A stretch of 64,000 nt of DNA from JANPCX01 sp031431125 (lineage in GTDB: Bacteria; Pseudomonadota; Gammaproteobacteria; Burkholderiales; Burkholderiaceae_C): NCBI GenBank assembly GCA_031431125.1, contig JANPCX010000045.1:1-64000 (forward strand), in the 5' to 3' direction. Below, piece after piece: positions 36,101-45,100 of this stretch. Both the position numbers and the translations under genes were made by a program. How positions within the stretch are numbered: position 1 is the first letter of the stretch; each line of letters opens with the position of its first letter. Below the pieces are notes generated by a model, which ran no database searches, was not told where the DNA came from, and saw only the letters and a program-made list of their open reading frames with translations.

Positions 36101-39100
36101 CATTGACGGTGGTGACGGTGACGACTTCCTTGCCGGTGGCGGGGGTCAGGATTCAATCTACGGTGGCTCTGGGCGGGACTACATCCTTGGCTCCAATTTC
36201 TACAGCAAATATGATCCACGCGACGAACAGAACCGCATTATGTATGTCGAGGTTGGGAAAGAGCACCCTGCGATCCCCGATGACGCCACTCTCAAGACCC
36301 AAGGTTTTGACTGGGCCATTTATACCCAGCCTATTGAGGGCAGCGATCAAGTCAAGCTGGGCTTGCAGGGGTTGGTGGATCCCTATATTTACCCCTGGAA
36401 TCATTTGGTGTTTCAGGACAAGGGGCGATTCATTGACGCCGGTGATGACAATGACTACGTCATCTCGGGCACCGGTGCCGACACCACCTATGGTGGTGAA
36501 GGAGACGACACCCTCACCGGCCTGGACGACGCGGACATTTTGGCGGGAGGTTTGGGCAAAGATTTGATCTTTGGAGATGGAACCTCTCAACTGCGCTACG
36601 CCTATTTGCCTGACTCGAACCACGGAAGTGATGTGATCTCTGGCGGCGAGGGCGACGATCAACTCATCGGCCAGGGCAAAGACGACCAAGTCTTTGGAGG
36701 TGACGGAGACGACAAGCTATGGGGTGATGGACAAGGGGACCAGCTGGACCCTACCGACACGCCCTACGACATTCAGGGCAATGACTATCTGGACGGGGGG
36801 GCGGGTGCCGATCAACTCATTGGGGGTGGCCGGGACGATCAATTGATCGGCGGCGGTGGCGACGACCGATTGTGGGGCGATTTTGACCTGGCCAACTTGG
36901 GCGGAAGCTATCACGGAAAAGATGTACTGGATGGTGAGCAGGGCGACGATTACCTGGAAGGCGGCGGCAATGAAGACACGCTTCGCGGTGGTGAAGGTAA
37001 CGACCGCTTGCTGGGCGATGTGTCGTCGATGGGACTGACCGCGTCGCAGTCTGGCGCGGACTCTTTGGAGGGTGGACAAGGCGACGACTACTTGGACGGT
37101 GGCGGAAAAAGCGACGTACTCTTTGGTGGTTCTGGAAGCGATGAACTTCATGGAGACGGTGAGTTTGCCGCGGCCAACGATCAAGGAGACGACTTCCTGG
37201 ATGGCGGCGAAGGCAGCGATGGCTTGTTTGGGGAAGGTGGCGATGACTACCTGAGAGGGGGGGCTGGTGACGATTTCCTTTACGGGGGCGATGGCGATGA
37301 CTACCTGGAGGGCGGTTTTGGTGCCGATGTTCTAAAAGGGGGTGGTGGCAACGACATTTACGCGTTTGATGGCGAAGACACACGCATGGATTCGAGCGGC
37401 TCAGGTGGTGGTCTGGCGGACACAGTCAAGGACAACGAAGGCAGCAACACCATCATCTTGGGTGGCGCGTCCACAACCGGCATTGCAATCTACAAAGACA
37501 CGTCAGAGTCCGGAACAGCAAATATTTTCCTTTCGCACGACAGTGCGGTCCGCATTCAAGACATTGCTGGCGGAATGAACAACACCTTTGTTCTTGGGAA
37601 CGGCAACGAGTTGAAGACCAACCAACTCATTGGTCGCCATGCCGATACGACCACAACCGGCGCATTTTCGTTTTTGACGGCCGGTGGGCAAGAGCAGGTG
37701 ATGGCCGGGTTTGGTGACGACAACATCAACGTGAGTGCCAACCAGTCCACTGTGTCAGGTGGTGGTGGTGACGATTTCATCAACGCGACTGGGGTGGCCA
37801 ATACCTACCTGTACGTGCAAGGCGATGGCAATGATGTGATCGTGGATGCTTCGGTGGCCAACGGCTCGCTTGACGTTTTGGGTGGCAGCACCATTGTGTT
37901 TGGTGCCGGTATTTCAGCTAGCGACATCAGCCTGAAAGCAGCCAGAGGCAATGACATGCAAGAGGGCGGCATATCCCAGCCGGGTCAGTTTTTGGTGGTG
38001 CAAGTTGGGGGTGGTAGTTCTACCGTCGTACCAGGCCGAATCGCCATCGATGGTTTTGACTTCACCAACCCAATCGCTCCCCTGCCCGTGGCCACACTCA
38101 AGTTCGCCGACGGCAGCGAGCTGCTGTTGGCCGACCTGCTGGCCAGCAGCGGTGTGTTGACCACGGGCACTGACAGCAACGATGCGGTGCAGGGCATTTG
38201 GCGGGCAGAAACACTCAGTGGTGGCCAGGGCGACGACACCCTCACTGGAGAAGCCGGTGGCGACACCTACCAGTGGGGCTTGGGCGATGGCAAAGACAAG
38301 GTCGTGGACGAAGGGCCATCGAGCGACATCGACACCTTGCAGTTACTGGGCGCGCTCACGCCCGCCGACCTGAAATTCAGCCGTGTGGCGAATGATTTGG
38401 TGGTACGCATTGCCACTGCGAGCGGCACCACTGGCGATGAACTGACTATTCAAAACCACTTTGCGGCGGTCGGAGCGGATGGTATGGCCCAAGGCATCGA
38501 CAAGGTGGTGTTCGGCAACAGCGTGGTGTGGAGCCGGGCAGACATTGCAGCCCATCTTGAAGCACTGCCCCCGTTGTCCTTGACGAATGGCAATGACAGC
38601 TATGTGGGCACGCCCGTCGATGACACCGTGTTTGCCTTGGCCGGTGATGACACCGTGCGTGGCCATGACGGCAATGACAAACTAGATGGTGGTGATGGCG
38701 ATGATTACCTGGCCGGTGAGCAGGGCAACGATCAATTGATGGGGGCCGCAGGGAATGACTGGTTGTTTGGCGATGCGGGTGACGATGGGCTGGATGGCGG
38801 ATTAGGCATGGACCAGCTCAGCGGTGGCATAGGCAATGACACGATCAATGGCGGCAATGATTCTGTTCAAGATCGACTTGACGGAGGCCAAGGAAATGAC
38901 CTTTTGATTGACCCGAACGGGCATGACAGCTTGATCGGAGGCGAGGGCGACGACACCTTGGAGGGGGGCGCCGCAATGGAAGGTGGTGAAGGCAGCGACA
39001 CCTACCGCCTCACCGTCTGGCCTTCGCCAGCGCAATCGGAGTTGAAACTTACCGAGACCGTCACGATGGAAGTGGGGAACGATGTGTTGGAGTTGCCTGC

Positions 39101-42100
39101 GGGAATTCAACTGTCGGATTTGGTGTTTCGGAGGGACCCTGTTGTTGGGGAGGAGGAGTTCTATCGAACAAACAATTTCAGGGTTGTTTACCCTGCATTG
39201 GAAAGCGATGATTTGCTCATCCGCCTCAATGGTTCCCAAGGCACTGGTTCGATCAGGGTGATGGGGTATTTTTCAAACGCGGTAGACAAAGCGGGTTTAG
39301 AACAGATCAAGCTGGCCAATGGTCAGGTGCTCACACGTGACGATGTGTTGGCGCGTGTGGAAAACCTGCCAATAACTACTGCTGGCAACGACGACATCAC
39401 GGGCTTTCGGTTTAATGACAGCCTGGACGGGGGAGCCGGTCAGGATGTGATTTATGGCTACAACGGCGACGACACACTAAACGGAGGCAGCGGTAGCGAC
39501 TATTTGGAAGGTGGTACGGGCAATGACAGGCTGGACCCAGGATCAGCACACGATTTAATGATTGGGGGTACCGGGAATGACACTTTTGTTTTTGGTTGGT
39601 CATCCGACGATGACGTAATTCTGAACAATAATGAATTCGTCCCAGGAACCGACAAAATTTTGATGGTGCCAGGCGTACTGCCATCAGACGTGAAATTGGT
39701 TCGCGGAGGTTCAGATTTGATTCTGCAACTGGGCGAGAGTGCGGCGCAGCTCACGGTACCAAACTATTTCATAACCACCGGGCCAGATGGCCAAGCTCTC
39801 GACGCAATACACGGCACCACTGGACTGCCTTTTTTCGGTGGGATCAAGAGCATTGAATTTTCCAACGGAGTGGTCTGGACGGCGCAGGACATGGCGGCCC
39901 GCGTGTTCACGCCCGTCAGCACGGTCACCACAGTCGGCACGGTGGACACGGTGACCACTAGTCTTTCCAAGGTACTGAGTGATGGCCAAGAGAACCTGAC
40001 AGCGGCAGGCTCGCTGAATGTGGAATTGGTAGGTAACACCGGGAACAACGTGATCCGGGGGAATGATGGCAACAACAATATCAAGAGTTCTCCTACTGGG
40101 TCGTTAAACGAATTTCAGCAGTGGAGACCGTCACAGGTTTGGCTAAATTGGACAGACAGTGGGGCATCGGTTTCGACTACGCTGGTGAGCATTCACAACT
40201 ACCCACTCAGCTACGACCTACAGCGTGGTGATGACACATTGATCGGCGGCAGAGGCGATGACATTTACTTCGTGGATGGCTCGGAAGGTTTTAACTTCGG
40301 TGAGCCTGCGGTGCCTCGGGATGTCGTGGTTGAACTGGCCAACGAAGGTGATGACACCATCTTCACTTCCAACTATTCGGAAACCATGGTTGCCAACGTG
40401 GAGAATTTGGTTGCTTGGTCGAACCTCATAAAAAGCTATGAACTTTCGGGCGCGGCCATCCCGCACGTTTACAGCGGAAATGAGCTGGCCAACCGTATTG
40501 ATGTGAGGGGTGTCAGGGTGTTGTCACGCGTGGATGGCGGCTTGGGTGCCGACACCGTTTATGGTTCTTCATCCGCGAAAAACATCTACGTAGTTGATAA
40601 CCCGGGTGATGTAATTGTGGAGGTCATGGCGGCCGGTGAGGTCAACGGGCTGGGCGACACCGTGGAGTCGTCGATCAACTACACGCTGGGTTCAGACATT
40701 GAAAATTTGACGCTGCTCGGCAGCACCATCACGACTGGCACGGGCAATGCCAGTGCCAACGTACTCGACGGCAGCACCAACTCGGCTGCGAACACCTTGG
40801 TTGGACTGGCAGGTGACGACACCTACATCGTTGGTGTGAACGACACGGTGGTGGAAGCCATTGGAGGTGGCAACGACACCGTGCAGCTGACACAGCTCCC
40901 TACAGATGTGTCCGCACCCATCAACGTGTCGAGTTGGGCTAATGTGGAGAACTTGTATTTGGCCGCCTCTTTGGGCGCGGTCAATTTGCTAGGCAGCTCA
41001 GTCAACAACAAACTGGCAGGCAGTTTGGCCGCCAATGTGGTTGACGGGGCAGATGGTGACGACGAGATTTTTGGGGCTGATCCATCCAAGGTGCCAAAGG
41101 ATCCGTTTTCTGCGACCAATGCGTTGAAGAACATTCTTGAGATAGATACCCTCAATGGAGGAAACGGTAACGACACCATCTACAGCGTGGGTGTTCAAGA
41201 CGTTATCAGCGGGGGCAATGGCAATGACACGATCAATCTCTACAGCAAACTTTCTGGGCAACTGATAGACGGAGGATCAGGGAATGATCTGATTCAGTTG
41301 GTCAATGGAAATTCTGCGGTGACATCACAGCTGGTCATTCAATTCGGCCTGGGCGCGGGCAACGACACCGTTGCGGCGGAAGGCTTCACGGGAACGGGCG
41401 GGAAGGTGCAAATATCGCCGACCACCGACGCGAGCCGCCTGCGCTTTTCGCGCAGTGGTTCAAACCTGGTGGTGAGCCTGACCGGAGCGTCTGATTCCAT
41501 GACGATCCAGTCGTTCTTTGACAGCGCCACCAGCAACACGGTTCGATCAGGAATCGACGCCGTCATGCTGAACGAAGAAACCATCCTCAACCGCGCCATC
41601 TTGGTTGCGGCCTTGAATGATGCGGACATGGCGCTGACGTCCAATGGCGACGATGTTCAAGTGACTTCAGCAGCGACGACCTCAATCTCGGGGGGCTTGG
41701 GCAATGACAGGCTTTTCGGTCAGTCCACAGCAGACCGGTTGGATGGCGGCGCGGGCAACGATTTGCTGGCCAGCGGTGACGGCAGTGACACCTTGATCGG
41801 GGGAGCCGGTGACGACGATTTGACCGGAGGCAGAGGCGCAGACACCTACCAGTTTGAGCTCGGCTGGGGGCAAGACAGGATTGTTGATATCCCGAACGCC
41901 CAGCAGCGCCAGGACGCTTCGGTTGACACGGTGGTTTTTGCGACGGGTATCAATGCCACTGACATCGCAGTTTCCAGAATCAACGGCTACGACCTGAAAC
42001 TCACCCACAAGGTGAGCGGGGATTCGCTGGTGGTGAGTCAATTCTTTTGGCCGGCTGACGCAGCACAAACCGGATCCGTGGAATTGATCAAGTTTTTAGA

Positions 42101-45100
42101 CGGGAACGTGACCTGGGATTTGGCAAGCTTGACGGCAGCAAACAAGGCACCAACGCTGGTTCAGCCTTTGCAAGACAAGACCATCAACCAAGGCACCATA
42201 CTGAACATTGCAATACCTGTTAACGCCTTCGTGGACACGGACGTTGGAGATCAACTTACTCACAGTGCCACATTGGCCAACGGACAGCCCTTGCCTTCAT
42301 GGCTGACTTTTAACGCACTGAATCGAACGTTCACAGGAACGCCACCTGCCTCGGCTTTGGGCATTGTCAGCATCAAGGTGACGGCAACCGATTCGACGGG
42401 TGAAATCGCCAGTGATGTGTTTGACATCACGGTCACGAACGAAGCGGGCATGAACTTGCTGGGAACAGCGGGTGCCGATACCTTGCAAGGCGGTGCCGGA
42501 AACGATCGGATTGATGGTGGCCTTGGTAGCGACATGATGATCGGTGGCGCCGGGAATGACACCTACGTGGTTGACCGAGAAGGCGATGTGGTCGTGGAAC
42601 TGCCCGATGCAGGAACGGATACGGTGGAGATCTACTACGACACCTCAGCGCGCTTAAGCAACCACGTTGAAAACCTGATCATCAAAGGCAATGCGATTGT
42701 TGGGATCGGCAACGCGTTGAACAATACGATCACCGGAAATCCAAACGCGAGCTTTAGTGATTTGCGTGGAATCGAAGGAGACGACACGATATTCGGTGGA
42801 GTAGGCAACGATTGGATAGAGGGTGGAGAAGGAAATGACTTTCTGGAAGGTGGGTCAGGCAACAACACCTATGCCTTCTACAGCTCCAATGGCATCGTTT
42901 CGTTTGGCCAAGACACCATCGCAGGAAACACCGTTGACACATCGGCGAACAAAGCCAACACGATTTACTTGAACAGCGTATTGCCGTCAAACGTGACGCT
43001 CAATCGCCTGGGTGAACACTTGAAACTCTTCGTCCAGCGTCCGGGCTATGGCGACGCCGATTCGATTCTGGTCAAGTCATTCTTTTTAGGTGCCGGCCCT
43101 CAAAACAGCAAGAACCCTGTTCAACGGATCGAATTCAGCAACGGGACGGCATGGAATATCACGGAGATCATGAACCGTGTCACCCCTGGAGGTGGGGCAA
43201 CCAACACCGCACCTACCGTCACCCAACCACTGGTCGATCAGGTCGCCTCGCAAGGTGCCGCTTTGAGTTACAGCGTTGCTGCCAACACCTTCACTGATGC
43301 GGACCTAGGCGATGTGCTGGCCTACAGCGCCAGCCTATCCAGCGGTGCTGCACTGCCAAGCTGGCTCAGCTTCAATCCCAGCACTCGCACCTTCAGCGGC
43401 ACGGCACCGACAGACAGCGTTGGAATAACCAGCATCAAAGTCACTGCGACCGACGCAGCCGGGGCGTCAGCCAGCGATGTATTCGACTGGGCAGTTGCCG
43501 CTGAAAACAAAACCCTGACAGGTACCAACGCAGCTGACGCGTTGGTGGGGTATTCCGGCAACGACAGCCTCTCAGGTGCTGCCGGCAACGACAGCTTGAG
43601 CGGCAACGCAGGCAACGACCTGCTCGACGGTGGCGCTGGAGCCGATGTGATCGACGGTGGCAGCGGCAACGACGTGGTGCTGTTTGGCCTGGGAGATGGA
43701 CAAGATGTGATGCAAGAAGCCACAGCCGATTCGGCTGCGGGCAAGCTCAACATCTTGCGGATCAAGTCCGGTGTGCTCGCATCTCAAGTAAGTGTCAACC
43801 GGGTGGGCGCGGATCTGGAGGTGTTGATTGCAGGCGGCAACGACAAAGTCACGGTGAAGTCTTTCTTCGCTGGTGCTGGCCCGTTGGCGGCAACAAATCC
43901 TTTGCAGCGCATCGAATTTGCCAATGGCAGCAGCTGGGACATTGCCCATATTCAAGCCTTGGTGAACGCACCCGTGAACACCGCCCCGGTGGTAAACACC
44001 CCACTGCCCGACCAATCGGTGCAACAAGGTGGGGCGGTCAACTACACCGTGCCGGTGAGTTCATTCGTTGACGCTGATGCAGGTGACGTGCTGAGTTATT
44101 CCGCCACGCTGTCCGATGGCACGGTCTTGCCCAGCTGGCTGAGCTTCAACGCCAGCACGCGCACCTTCACAGGCACTGCGCCGAGTAGCTTGGGTGCGAC
44201 CAGCGTCAAAGTCGTGGCCACCGACAGTGCTGGGGCCAGTGCCAGTGATGTGTTCGACCTCACGGTCATCGCAGCTGACAACACGCTGCCTGCCAAGAAC
44301 CTTGTGGGTACGCCCGGCAATGACACCATGTTCGGCGATACCGGCAATGACGTGTTAAACGGTGGGTCAGGTAACGACACTTACTACTTCGGCAGAGGTC
44401 AAGGTCAGGATCAAATTCGTGACCTGGAGTGGGGCGCCAATACCGACGTGCTCAAGTTCCTGTCCGGCGTGCAAGCCGAACAACTTTGGTTCCGTAACGC
44501 AGGCAATGATTTGGAGATCAGCATCATCGGCACCACCGACAAGGTGACGGTGCGGGACTGGTACCAGGGAGAGGTGTACTGGGTGGAGCAGTTCAAGACG
44601 GCCGATGGCCGAACGCTCAATGCCCAGAGCGTCAACGCCATGGTCAGTGCGATGGCAGGTTTGACACCACCGCCGCTCGGACAAACCAGCTTGTCCATCA
44701 GTCAACAGGCCGCCCTCGCACCCGTTTTTGCGGCGAATTGGAGTGGTGTCTCGGTCACGCCACCAACCAACACAGCACCGGTATTGAACACGCCCTTGGT
44801 CGATCAATCATCACCACAGGGCGCGTCGGTCAGCTACACCGTGCCGGCCAGTACCTTCAGCGATGCGGATGCTGGTGATGTACTGACCTACAGCGCAACG
44901 CTGTCCAACGGTTCCGCCTTGCCGGGTTGGCTCAGTTTTAACGCTGGCACACGAACCTTCAGCGGAACGGCACCGACGGATACGATGGGCATCACCAGCA
45001 TTAGAGTCACGGCGACCGATGCAGCCGGTGCATCCGTCCACGATGTGTTTGATTGGGTGGTTGCCAGTGAAAACAAAACCATCACCGGCACTAGTGGTGC